DNA from: Pseudomonas lundensis
GTDB lineage: Bacteria; Pseudomonadota; Gammaproteobacteria; Pseudomonadales; Pseudomonadaceae
Length of the DNA: 64,000 bases
Assembly (NCBI RefSeq): GCF_001042985.1
Contig: NZ_JYKY01000004.1
Coordinates: 62,001 to 126,000, forward strand
Direction of reading: 5' to 3'
The position numbers were made by a program, and so were the translations under genes. Position 1 is the first letter of the stretch; each line of letters starts with the position of its first letter. The notes beneath the pieces are model-generated. The model searched no databases. It saw only the letters and a list, made by a program, of their open reading frames with translations, and was not told where the DNA came from. Shown piece after piece: positions 8,996-18,300 of the stretch.

Positions 8996-9567
8996 CAGGC
9001 GTGACCTGCTTGAGTGCTTAACAAATTGAGGTTAACTCCGAGGTGTTTGGCGGCCGCGTCAAGGCGCAGCTCGCTCGAGGTGTTGAACAAAATGTGGGCA
9101 GAGTACGGGCACGTGAGCCAAGCGTTGTCAGCCAGTTCGGCTTCGAGTTGACCGGCTTCCCACCCGGCATAGCCCAGGCAAATCAGGCTGCGTCGCGGGC
9201 CATTGCCGTCGGCGATGCTGCCCAGCGCATCCAGTGACGTGCTCAGCGCCAAGCCGTCTTGCAGCTCAACCGTGGCATCGAAACTCATGCTGGCGGGGTG
9301 CAGGACAAAACCGCGGTCGGTCATCACCGGGCCGCCTGCATAAATCGGCACGTGCTCGCACAGTTCGGGCACGGAGCGCTCGGGGCGCAACTGCTCAAGA
9401 ATATCTTTGAGGTTGAGGTCCAGCGGCCGATTGATGGTCAGGCCCATCGCCCCATTGGCCGTGTGCTCGACGATGTACGTCAAGGAATGAGCAAAATTCG
9501 GGTCAGCCATGTGTGGCATGGCGATCAGGAACTGATGCTTGAGGTAGGTCGGTGCGCGGTTTTTCAT
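8995..9567 (-). CDS. algH: AlgH/YqgE (UPF0301) family protein
   Basis: A conserved cytoplasmic protein of about 190 aa. The start MKNRAPTYLKHQFLIAMPHM at 9567 was chosen because it matches the P. aeruginosa AlgH N-terminus and has TAAGG upstream; an in-frame codon 12 residues earlier has no such support. The family was named for an effect on alginate regulation, but its biochemical function is unknown. It is coupled to ruvX by a one-base overlap, as in P. aeruginosa. Confidence 0.9.
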   Translation of the reverse strand: MKNRAPTYLKHQFLIAMPHMADPNFAHSLTYIVEHTANGAMGLTINRPLDLNLKDILEQLRPERSVPELCEHVPIYAGGPVMTDRGFVLHPASMSFDATVELQDGLALSTSLDALGSIADGNGPRRSLICLGYAGWEAGQLEAELADNAWLTCPYSAHILFNTSSELRLDAAAKHLGVNLNLLSTQAGHA

Positions 9568-9669
9568 GAGCCTTAGTGTGGCGCTGACAAGTGAAACTGA
9601 CAAGTTGGCTGATGGCGCGCCTTGACACCTGCATGGGCTACGCGGCGCGAGCGCTCATTTACCCCGGCA

Positions 9670-10569
9670 TTAATTACTGGACAGCCGGTCGCCCTGGGCG
9701 AATTTCCAGGTGCGGATGATTTCGAGGCGGTCGATGTCGGCCAGGTCACCGGTGAACGGCGCGAACGGCGCGGCCAGGCGTACGATGCGCTGCGCTGCCT
9801 GATCCAGCAACGGCTGGCCGGAAGACTCGAGCACCAGTACTTCATGCAGCGAACCGTCGCGATTGATCGAGACCAGCAGCCGCAGCTTGCCGTAGATTTT
9901 TTCGCGGCGTGCCTGTTCGGGGTAGTTGAGGTTGCCGATGCGCTCGATCTTTTTGCGCCAGTCCTCTTTGTACCAGGCGCCTTTGTCGCGCATGGTCGAG
10001 GCCGCACTCATGCGGTAGATCTTGGGCCTTTTGGCATACAACTGTTGCTCGTTGGCCAGCTCGGCTTCGAGGCTGGAGATCTCGCTCGACAGTTGGGAGC
10101 TGTCAAACGACGCAATGCTGGCCTTGGGCGCGGCCTCGGTGATGACCTTCTGCGGCTCGCGCGTGGCTTTTTTGGGCTTAGGCGCCACGGTGGTAACGGC
10201 GGCTTTGGGAGCAGCCTGCTTTTGTTCGGGCCGGGCGGCAGGGGGCGGCGTGACCTTTTTGACTTCGTTGGCCTGAAACGGCGCCACTTCTGTGGTTTTG
10301 GGCACGGCTTTCTTGTCCAGTGTGCCGCTGCCTTGCTGATTGTCCTGCGCCAGAAAGTCCGCCTGCTTCGGTGCCTTCTCGCTCTTGAACGTGGACAGGG
10401 TGATTTCGAGGGTTTTGCTGATCTGTTTGGGCTCGCTCATGCTGAACCCGACGCCCAGGATCACCGCCAGGTGAATCAGTGCCGCGACAAACAGCGTAAA
10501 CCCCAGACGATCAGCCGCGCGCACGCCGCCGTGCGTGAGTTCAGAGGGCAGGTCGCTGGGAAGTGTCAT
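9670..10569 (-). CDS. tonB3: TonB-family energy transducer (TonB3-like)
   Basis: A 299-aa protein with a short cytoplasmic N-terminus, one membrane anchor at about residues 25-44 (LGFTLFVAALIHLAVILGVG), and a Pro/Lys/Ala-rich periplasmic spacer (residues 60-150). A C-terminal TonB domain follows (NLNYPEQARREKIYGKLRLL, about residues 213-232, ending near DRLSSN). Its place between algH and gshB is that of P. aeruginosa TonB3, which affects twitching motility. The pilus chemosensory genes lie just beyond gshB. Confidence 0.88.
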   Translation of the reverse strand: MTLPSDLPSELTHGGVRAADRLGFTLFVAALIHLAVILGVGFSMSEPKQISKTLEITLSTFKSEKAPKQADFLAQDNQQGSGTLDKKAVPKTTEVAPFQANEVKKVTPPPAARPEQKQAAPKAAVTTVAPKPKKATREPQKVITEAAPKASIASFDSSQLSSEISSLEAELANEQQLYAKRPKIYRMSAASTMRDKGAWYKEDWRKKIERIGNLNYPEQARREKIYGKLRLLVSINRDGSLHEVLVLESSGQPLLDQAAQRIVRLAAPFAPFTGDLADIDRLEIIRTWKFAQGDRLSSN

Positions 10570-10645
10570 GGCAAAAGACCAACATCGCGGGTTTCACAGG
10601 CTGCGCATGATAACGCAATGTTGGTCTGTGTCTGGCGGATAGAAA

Positions 10646-11599
10646 TCAGCGAGCGGCCAGTTTGCGCTCAATGGCGTCCATCAGCAGTGCGCCGATGTGG
10701 GTGCCGAACGCGTTATCGATCTCGCGGATGCAGGTCGGGCTGGTGACGTTGATTTCGGTCAGGTGCTCACCGATTACGTCCAGTCCTACGAACAACAAGC
10801 CTTTTTCACGCAGGGTCGGGCCGACCTGTTCAGCGATCCAGCGATCCTTGTCACTCAACGGGCGGGCTTCGCCGCGACCACCGGCGGCCAGGTTGCCGCG
10901 TGTTTCGCCCTGCGCCGGAATGCGCGCCAGGCAATAGGGAACAGGCTCGCCGTCGATCATCAGGATGCGCTTGTCGCCGTCTTTGATCCCCGGCAAGTAG
11001 CCTTGCGCCATGATTTGCTGAGTGCCGTTGGCGGTGAGGGTTTCGAGGATCACCGACAGGTTCGGGTCTCCCACGCGATGACGGAAAATCGACGTACCGC
11101 CCATGCCGTCCAGCGGCTTGAGGATCACATCACCGTGCAGCGCTGCAAATTCGCGCAGGACATCGGCGCGACGGCTGACGACCGTCGGCGGCGTGCATTG
11201 GGTGAATTGCGTGGCGAACAGTTTTTCGTTGCAGTCGCGCAGGCTCTGCGGCTTGTTGACGATCAATACGCCGTCACGCTCGGCCTGTTCGAGCAAGTAG
11301 GTGGAATACACGAATTCCATGTCGAACGGCGGGTCCTTGCGCATCAGGATCACGTCGAGATCGCTCAGGGCCGTGTCGGTTTCGGCTTCAAGCTCAAACC
11401 ATTTTTCCGGGTTGGCGAACACCTTGAGCGGCTTCATGCGCGCCCGCGCCTTGCCTTCATTGAGGTACAGGTCTTGCTGTTCCATATAGAACAGCGTCCA
11501 GCCGCGCGCCTGCGCAGCCAGCAACATGGCCAGCGAGCTGTCCTTCTTGTAGGAGATGCTCGCAATGGGGTCCATGACAATCCCGACTCGAACGCTCAT
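10646..11599 (-). CDS. gshB: Glutathione synthetase
   Basis: ATP-grasp ligase joining gamma-glutamylcysteine and glycine. The 317-aa length is typical. Visible segments are GIVMDPIASISYKKDSSLAM at the N-terminus, KPLDGMGGTSIFR near residue 160, and the C-terminal VTSPTCIREID substrate/Mg region. It is transcribed away from pilG. The 269 bp between them (11600-11868) contain no gene; only a weak CCTTG/CAAGG hairpin was seen there. Confidence 0.97.
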   Translation of the reverse strand: MSVRVGIVMDPIASISYKKDSSLAMLLAAQARGWTLFYMEQQDLYLNEGKARARMKPLKVFANPEKWFELEAETDTALSDLDVILMRKDPPFDMEFVYSTYLLEQAERDGVLIVNKPQSLRDCNEKLFATQFTQCTPPTVVSRRADVLREFAALHGDVILKPLDGMGGTSIFRHRVGDPNLSVILETLTANGTQQIMAQGYLPGIKDGDKRILMIDGEPVPYCLARIPAQGETRGNLAAGGRGEARPLSDKDRWIAEQVGPTLREKGLLFVGLDVIGEHLTEINVTSPTCIREIDNAFGTHIGALLMDAIERKLAAR

Positions 11600-11868
11600 G
11601 GCAAATTCCTCAACAGTAGTGAGCTAAGCCAATCGCTGTAAAAGCGATCAGCAGGCAATTAAAAGTAGCGCCAGAGTGGCGCCGTGTGGTGTCTCGGTCA
11701 AGGAAAAACCGTCTGCGCCAGCAGGCGGCGGGACGTTCGATAGATTGCATGTAGAGACTGTGCTAAAAAGGCTCGCACAGCACCTGCAGCCCTTGTCTAC
11801 CAAGGACTTGGGCTTCGGGATCGCAACGTTGTAACAAAACGGGTCGCCGTGGCGATGGTAGAGCACAT

Positions 11869-12276
11869 ATGGACAAGCATTCCAGCGCCTTGAAGGTGAT
11901 GGTGATTGACGATTCGAAAACCATTCGCCGCACCGCTGAAACGTTGCTCAAAAACGTTGGCTGCGAGGTGATCACCGCCGTTGACGGCTTCGATGCATTG
12001 GCCAGAATAGTCGACCATCATCCGCACATCATTTTTGTCGACATCATGATGCCGCGCCTTGATGGCTACCAGACCTGCGCACTGATCAAAAACCACCGTT
12101 CCTTCAAGTCCACGCCGGTGATCATGCTGTCCTCCAAAGACGGCCTGTTCGACAAGGCAAAAGGGCGTATCGTCGGGTCTGATCAATTTTTGACCAAACC
12201 CTTCAGTCGGGACGAGTTGCTCAATGCAATCAAGGCGCACGTGCCCGGTTTCACGGTTGTGCAAAACGCTCACTGA
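11869..12276 (+). CDS. pilG: Response regulator PilG
   Basis: Single-domain CheY-like receiver (135 aa) of the pilus chemosensory pathway; in P. aeruginosa it promotes pilus extension and cAMP signalling. The phospho-acceptor is Asp58 in IIFVDIMMPRLDG, with the acidic pair in MVIDDS and the conserved Lys in LTKPFS. First gene of pilGHIJ-chpA-chpC. Confidence 0.96.
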   Translation: MDKHSSALKVMVIDDSKTIRRTAETLLKNVGCEVITAVDGFDALARIVDHHPHIIFVDIMMPRLDGYQTCALIKNHRSFKSTPVIMLSSKDGLFDKAKGRIVGSDQFLTKPFSRDELLNAIKAHVPGFTVVQNAH

Positions 12277-12318
12277 TGCTCGGTCAACAGGCCGATCACC
12301 TTATAAATGGGGAACACC

Positions 12319-12696
12319 ATGGCTCGCATTCTGATCGTCGATGACTCGCCGACTGAAATGTACAAATTGACCGGCATGCTCGAAAAGCACGGCCATCAAG
12401 TGTTGCAGGCGGGCAACGGCGCAGATGGCGTCGCACTGGCGCGCAAGGAAAAACCCGATCTGGTCCTGATGGACATCGTGATGCCGGGCCTCAACGGGTT
12501 CCAGGCCACGCGTCAATTGACCAAAGACCCGGAAACCCAAGGGATCCCGGTCATTGTGGTGACCACCAAGGATCAAGAGACCGACATGGTCTGGGCCGCT
12601 CGACAGGGGGCAAAAGCGTATTTGACCAAACCGGTCGAAGAGGATGCGCTGACCGAGGGAATCAATAAATTTCTGCCAGCCTCCACGCACAAGTGA
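12319..12696 (+). CDS. pilH: Response regulator PilH
   Basis: Second CheY-like receiver of the pathway, counteracting PilG in P. aeruginosa. The start MARILIVDDSPTE at 12319 is preferred over an in-frame codon at 12307: it matches the family start and follows GGGGA by five bases. The protein is then 125 aa. The phospho-acceptor is Asp52 (LVLMDIVMPGLNG), with Lys in LTKPVEE. 42 bp after pilG. Confidence 0.95.
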   Translation: MARILIVDDSPTEMYKLTGMLEKHGHQVLQAGNGADGVALARKEKPDLVLMDIVMPGLNGFQATRQLTKDPETQGIPVIVVTTKDQETDMVWAARQGAKAYLTKPVEEDALTEGINKFLPASTHK

Positions 12697-12706
12697 TGGC
12701 CGCACC

Positions 12707-13246
12707 ATGCCCGATTCTCTGACCGCGTTTGAGCTGCTGCTCGACATTGACCAGCGCTGTCGCTCGCTGGCGGCGGGGCCTGTAGCCGAGCCCGCCGCGG
12801 CGCACACCTGGAGCGGTATTGGATTTCGCATCGGCGAGCAGTGTTTTGTGGCGCCAATGGGGGAAATCGCCGAGATCCTGCATGAGCCGCGTTTCACCTT
12901 GCTACCGGGCGTCAAACCCTGGGTCAGAGGCGTCGCCAACCTGCGTGGGCAACTGCTGCCGATCATGGACTTGTGCGGCTTTTTCGGCGTCGAGTTATCC
13001 CCGTTGCGCAAACAGCGCCGGGTGTTGGTGCTGGAGTACGAAGACATCTTCGTCGGCCTGCAAGTCGATGAAGTGCTGGGCATGCAGCATTTTGCCCAAA
13101 CGGATCTGGACACCCACCCACCCGTTTCCCCCGGCTTACCTTTCGCGCCTTATGTACAAGGGCGCTTCGCTGCCGCCCGTGACTGGTGGGTATTCAGCCC
13201 GTTTGCCTTGGCGCAAGCGCTCGAGTTCCGGGCGGTCGCGGTGTGA
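12707..13246 (+). CDS. pilI: CheW-like adaptor PilI
   Basis: A 179-aa CheW-domain protein that should couple the receptor PilJ to the kinase ChpA. The domain spans about residues 35-175, with LPGVKPWVRGVANLRGQLLP and DLCGFFGVELSP as the characteristic parts. It follows pilH by 10 bp and precedes pilJ by 53 bp in the same operon. Confidence 0.94.
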   Translation: MPDSLTAFELLLDIDQRCRSLAAGPVAEPAAAHTWSGIGFRIGEQCFVAPMGEIAEILHEPRFTLLPGVKPWVRGVANLRGQLLPIMDLCGFFGVELSPLRKQRRVLVLEYEDIFVGLQVDEVLGMQHFAQTDLDTHPPVSPGLPFAPYVQGRFAAARDWWVFSPFALAQALEFRAVAV

Positions 13247-13299
13247 GCAGTGAGCACGTGGAACCTCAAGCATCCATACAGCATGTCAGGGCCTGATCG

Positions 13300-15357
13300 A
13301 TGACCGCAGCCAACAACGCTAAACCAATGGAAGGGTCGCGCAGCCGTTCGCAGATCATCGTGCTGTTTATCGCCCTGATCGTGTTCATCATGCTGTTGTT
13401 CGCCAATTTTGCTTACCTCAACACCCAGTCCAACTACGACAAGCAATACATCAGCCACGCGGGCGAGCTGCGCGTGCTGTCCCAGCGCATTGCCAAAAAC
13501 GCCACTGAAGCCGCTGCCGGTAAAGCCGCGGCGTTCCGCCTGCTGAGCGATGCGCGTAACGACTTCAGCCAGCGCTGGGGTTACCTGAAAAAAGGCGACC
13601 CGGCCACCGGCCTGCCTGCCGCGCCACCCGCCGTGCACAAAGAAATGCAGGCCGTTCAGCGCGACTGGGAACAGTTGCTAAGCAACACCAACGCCATTTT
13701 GGCCAGTGAACAAACCGTGCTCTCGCTGCACCAAGTGGCGGCAACGCTGGCCGAAACCGTGCCGCAGTTGCAGGTCGAATACGAAAAAGTGGTCGAGATC
13801 CTGTTGCAGCGCGGAGCGCCGGCCAGCCAGGTGGCGGTGGCACAACGCCAATCATTGCTGGCCGAGCGGATTCTGGGCGCCGTCAACACGGTACTGGCCG
13901 GGGACGAAACCGCCGCTCAGGCAGCCGATGCTTTCGGGCGTGACGCCAACCGTTTCGGCCAAGTGCTGAACGGCATGCTCGAAGGCAACGCGGGCATGCG
14001 TATTTCGCAGGTCGAAGACAAAGACGCCCGCGCCCGCTTGCAAGAAATCTCGGAGCTGTTCCAGTTTGTATCGGGTTCGGTGGATGAAATCCTCGAAACC
14101 TCGCCGCAGTTGTTTCAAGTGCGCGAAGCCGCGAGCAATATCTTCAGCCTGTCGCAGACCTTGCTCGACGAAGCCTCAATGCTGGCCAACGGGTTCGAGA
14201 ATCTTGCCAGCGGCCGCTCGCTGGACATCATCGGCGGCTACGTATTGGGCTTGCTGGCGCTGGCGTCGATCATCCTGATCGGTATGGTGATGGTGCGCGA
14301 AACCAATCGCCAACTGCGCGAAACCGCCGAGAAGAACGACCGCAACCAAAACGCAATCATGCGTTTGCTGGATGAAATTGCCGACCTGGCCGACGGCGAC
14401 CTGACCGTCACCGCCTCCGTGACCGAAGATTTCACAGGCACCATTGCCGACTCGATCAACTACTCGGTCGACCAGCTTCGCGATCTGGTGGCCACCATCA
14501 ACCTCACCGCCGGGCAAGTGGCGGCGGCGGTGCAAGACACCCAGGCCACCGCGATGCAACTGGCCGAAGCCTCCGAGCATCAGGCCCGGCAGATTGCCGA
14601 AGCCTCGGGCGCCATTGAGCAAATGGCCCACTCCATCGATGAAGTGTCGGCCAACGCGTCAGAGTCCTCGGCGGTGGCCGAGCGCTCGGTGGCGATTGCC
14701 AACAAAGGCAACGAAGTGGTGCACAACACCATTCACGGCATGGACAACATCCGTGACCAGATTCAGGACACGGCCAAGCGCATCAAGCGTCTGGGCGAGT
14801 CGTCTCAAGAGATTGGCGACATTGTCAGCTTGATTGACGACATTGCCGACCAGACCAATATTTTGGCCCTCAACGCGGCGATTCAGGCGTCCATGGCTGG
14901 GGATGCCGGGCGCGGCTTTGCCGTGGTCGCTGACGAAGTCCAGCGCTTGGCCGAGCGTTCATCGGCCGCCACGCGGCAAATCGAAACCCTGGTGCGGGCG
15001 ATTCAGGCCGACACTAACGAAGCGGTGATCTCCATGGAGCAAACCACCACCGAAGTGGTGCGCGGGGCGCGTCTGGCGCAGGACGCCGGGGTGGCGCTCG
15101 AAGAGATCGAAGGCGTGTCGCAAAACCTCGCCGCCCTGATCCAAAGCATTTCCAATGCCGCCCAGCAGCAAACCACCTCGGCGGGCCAGATTTCCTTGAC
15201 CATGAACGTGATCCAGCAAATCACCAGCCAGACCTCGTCCGGCTCGACCGCCACCGCCGACAGCATTGGCAACCTGGCCAAGATGGCCAGCCAACTGCGG
15301 CGTTCGGTGTCCGGTTTTACCTTGCCCGACACCCCTGAACCGCGTGAGCCTCAGTAG
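13300..15357 (+). CDS. pilJ: Pilus chemoreceptor PilJ
   Basis: A 685-aa methyl-accepting chemotaxis protein. A first membrane helix lies near residues 18-45 ([20 protein letters not shown]), with a periplasmic PilJ-type sensor region to about residue 305. A second helix ([18 protein letters not shown]), a HAMP region and a long coiled-coil signalling domain follow. The hairpin tip is near [20 protein letters not shown]; position 9 of the tip region has SM where many receptors have EA. In P. aeruginosa PilJ senses pilin and surface contact. No pilK methyltransferase gene follows: chpA begins 28 bp after the stop. Confidence 0.95.
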   Translation: MTAANNAKPMEGSRSRSQIIVLFIALIVFIMLLFANFAYLNTQSNYDKQYISHAGELRVLSQRIAKNATEAAAGKAAAFRLLSDARNDFSQRWGYLKKGDPATGLPAAPPAVHKEMQAVQRDWEQLLSNTNAILASEQTVLSLHQVAATLAETVPQLQVEYEKVVEILLQRGAPASQVAVAQRQSLLAERILGAVNTVLAGDETAAQAADAFGRDANRFGQVLNGMLEGNAGMRISQVEDKDARARLQEISELFQFVSGSVDEILETSPQLFQVREAASNIFSLSQTLLDEASMLANGFENLASGRSLDIIGGYVLGLLALASIILIGMVMVRETNRQLRETAEKNDRNQNAIMRLLDEIADLADGDLTVTASVTEDFTGTIADSINYSVDQLRDLVATINLTAGQVAAAVQDTQATAMQLAEASEHQARQIAEASGAIEQMAHSIDEVSANASESSAVAERSVAIANKGNEVVHNTIHGMDNIRDQIQDTAKRIKRLGESSQEIGDIVSLIDDIADQTNILALNAAIQASMAGDAGRGFAVVADEVQRLAERSSAATRQIETLVRAIQADTNEAVISMEQTTTEVVRGARLAQDAGVALEEIEGVSQNLAALIQSISNAAQQQTTSAGQISLTMNVIQQITSQTSSGSTATADSIGNLAKMASQLRRSVSGFTLPDTPEPREPQ

Positions 15358-15384
15358 TGCGGCGCAATATTGACGGGAGTCGTT

Positions 15385-18300
15385 ATGGTTGACCGGCACG
15401 ACTACGTAGCCCTTGAGTGGGTCAAAGACGAAATCGGTGAGACCCTCAAACTGGCCCGCGCAGCGCTGGATGGCTATGCGTTGCAGCCTTCGCCCCAGGC
15501 GCTGGCGCAGTGCCTGGCGTGCGTGCATCAAGTGCATGGCAGCTTGTTGATGGTCGAGTTCTACGGCGCTGCGTTGCTGGCCGAAGAGATGGAACAGTTG
15601 GTGATGGCCCTGCAACACGGGCGCGTCAGCCAGCTCGACGAGGCCGTGCGGGTCTTGCAACAGGCCTTCAGCCAATTGCCGCTTTATCTGGACCGCGTGC
15701 ACAGCGCCCGGCGCGACTGGCCGTTGGTGGTGCTGCCTTTGATCAACGACCTGCGCACCGCCCGGGGCCAACCCCTGCTTGCGCAAACCAGCCTGTTCAG
15801 CCCGCCCTTGCAGGTGCTGGCGCCGCTGGCGCAACTGCCGGTGCAGGACGTGTCCGAGCGGGTGCCTGCCCTGCGTCAACACCTGCAAAGTGCGTTGCTG
15901 GGGCTGCTGCGTGAAGACGACGTGCCGGGTCAGTTGGCGCAACTGGCCGAGGTCTTTGCGCAACTGGAAACCCTGTGCCGGGGCGCGCCCCTCAATGCGC
16001 TGTGGACAATCGCCTCGGCGTTGGTCGAAGGCATGCTCAAGGGCAAAGTCGCCAACAGCCCGGCGCTGCGCAGCCTGCTCAGAGAAACCGACAAACCGCT
16101 GCAACGGCTTCAGGCCCAAGGCATCGAAGCGGTCAATCAGCCCGCTTCCGACAGGCTCGTCACCAGCCTGTTGTTTTACATCGCCAAGGCTGAGCGCCCT
16201 ACGCCGAAAATGCTCAGCCTCAAGGCCCTGTACGAACTGGACGAAGCCATGCCCGATGCGGCCATGGTCGACGCCGAGCGCGCGCGCCTGGCCGGGCCGG
16301 ACCGCGATGCCATGCGCTCCGTCGTGGCCGCGCTGTGTGAGGAACTGGTGCGGGTCAAGGAGCGCCTCGACCTGTTTGTGCGCAGCGACCGCACCCACGT
16401 GTCGGAGCTCAGCAGCCTGTTGGCGCCGCTGCGGCAGATAGCCGACACGCTGGCTGTTTTAGGCTTTGGCCAGCCGCGCAAGGTCATCATTGACCAACTG
16501 GCCGTGGTGCAGAGCCTGGCTCAGGGCCAGCGCGAGCCAACGGACCCGGTGTTAATGGACGTTGCCGCCGCGCTGCTGTACGTCGAGGCCACGCTGGCCG
16601 GGATGGTCGGCAGCGTCGAACCTTCGCAACGCGAAGAAAGCCGCCTGCCCACCACCGACCTGATGCAAATCCACCAGTTGGTGATCAAGGAAGCGCGGCT
16701 GGTGTTCGACGAAGCCAAAGACTTGATCAACGACTACCTGGCCGCCGATTACGACCGCGAGGCGTTGCAGGCGGTGCCGGGTTTGCTCACGCAAATTCGC
16801 GGGGCACTGGCGATGATCCCGCTCAACCGCGCTGCCAGCTTGCTGCAAGCCTGTGACGACTACTTGTGCGAGCACCTGTTGCTGGGCCGCGAGCGGCCCG
16901 ATGCGCGGCACATCGACCACTTTGCCGACGCACTGGTGAGCATCGAATACTATTTGGAGCGTCTGGCCCTGGACCCCGGTGCGGCAGGCGAGGCCGTACT
17001 GGACCGTGCCGAAAACAGCCTGATCGCGCTCGGGTATGCCCCGGCCGAACGCAATGTCCCGCTGCTCGATGACATCCTCAGCCCGACCGAAGTGCTGGTG
17101 ATGGAAGACCTGCAAGAGTTGCAAGACCCGCAGGTGGTGCAAAGCCTGGCCGACGTGTTGGCCAGCCCGGTGTCGGCACTCAACCCGCCCGCGCAGCACA
17201 TCCCCGGCAGCCTGTTGCCGCCCCCGGTGGACGAGGTGCCGGTGGACGAAGAACTGCTCGAAGTCTTCCTCGAAGAAACCGATGAAGTGCTGATGGCGCT
17301 GCACGAAGCCCTGCCGCAATGGGTGGCCAACCCGGCGGACAGCAACGCGCTGAGTGAGCTGCGACGCGGCTTTCACACCTTGAAAGGCAGCGGGCGCATG
17401 GTGCGCGCCCTGGTGCTGGGTGAACTGGCGTGGGCGGTCGAAAACCTGCTCAACCGGGTGATCGAACGCAGCGTGGCGCCGGGGCCGGCGATTCATCAGT
17501 TGCTCGAAGACACGCTGGTGATCCTGCCCGAGTTGATTCAGGCGTTTGCCGAGCGAGACCAGCGTCAGCGTGACGACGTCGACGCACTGGCCGCGCGGGC
17601 GCATCAGTTGTCCCAGGGCGATCCTTTGCCGCTGTTGATCGAGCAGGACAGCCCGTCCTTTGACCCGCAATTACTGGAGATCTTCCGGCAGGAAGCGCAG
17701 ACCCACCTCGACACGTTGAACCGCTTCCTCGATCAGGCCAGCGCGCACATGCCGCTGCATGCCAGTGATGACCTGCAACGTGCCGTGCACACGCTCAAAG
17801 GCAGCGCACACATGGCGGGTGTGTTGCCCATGGCCGAACTGGCGGCGCCACTGGACCATCTGGTGCGTGAGTACAAAGCCCATCACGTGGCGCTGGATCT
17901 GGACGAAATCGAGCTGCTGCTCGAAGCCGACGGCCTGTTGCACCGCGGCTTGAAGCAACTGGACGTTGATCCGCTGGCCGACATCCAGGGCGCGCGCTCC
18001 CTGATTGAGCGCACGGAATGCCTGATTGCCGACCGGCTGGATGCGTTGCTCAACGCAACCGGCAGCGCGTTGGTGCCCAAGCGCGACCCGCAGCGCATCA
18101 CGGCGTTTCTGGAACAGGGCATGGACACCCTGTTTGACGCCGAAGACCTGCTGCGTCACTGGCGTCAGCACCCCCATGAGCGCGAGGGGCTCGATACGCT
18201 GCTGGACCTGTTGACCGCCTTTGGCGAGGCCGCGCACGCGCTCGACCTGCCACCGGTCGACGCGCTGTGCGAAGCCCTGCTGGACCTGTATGGGGCGGTT

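Noticed and set aside
14959..16398. 479-codon minus-strand frame across pilJ-chpA
   Set aside because: His/Gln/Arg-rich antisense translation spanning two real genes; no ribosome site or family match.
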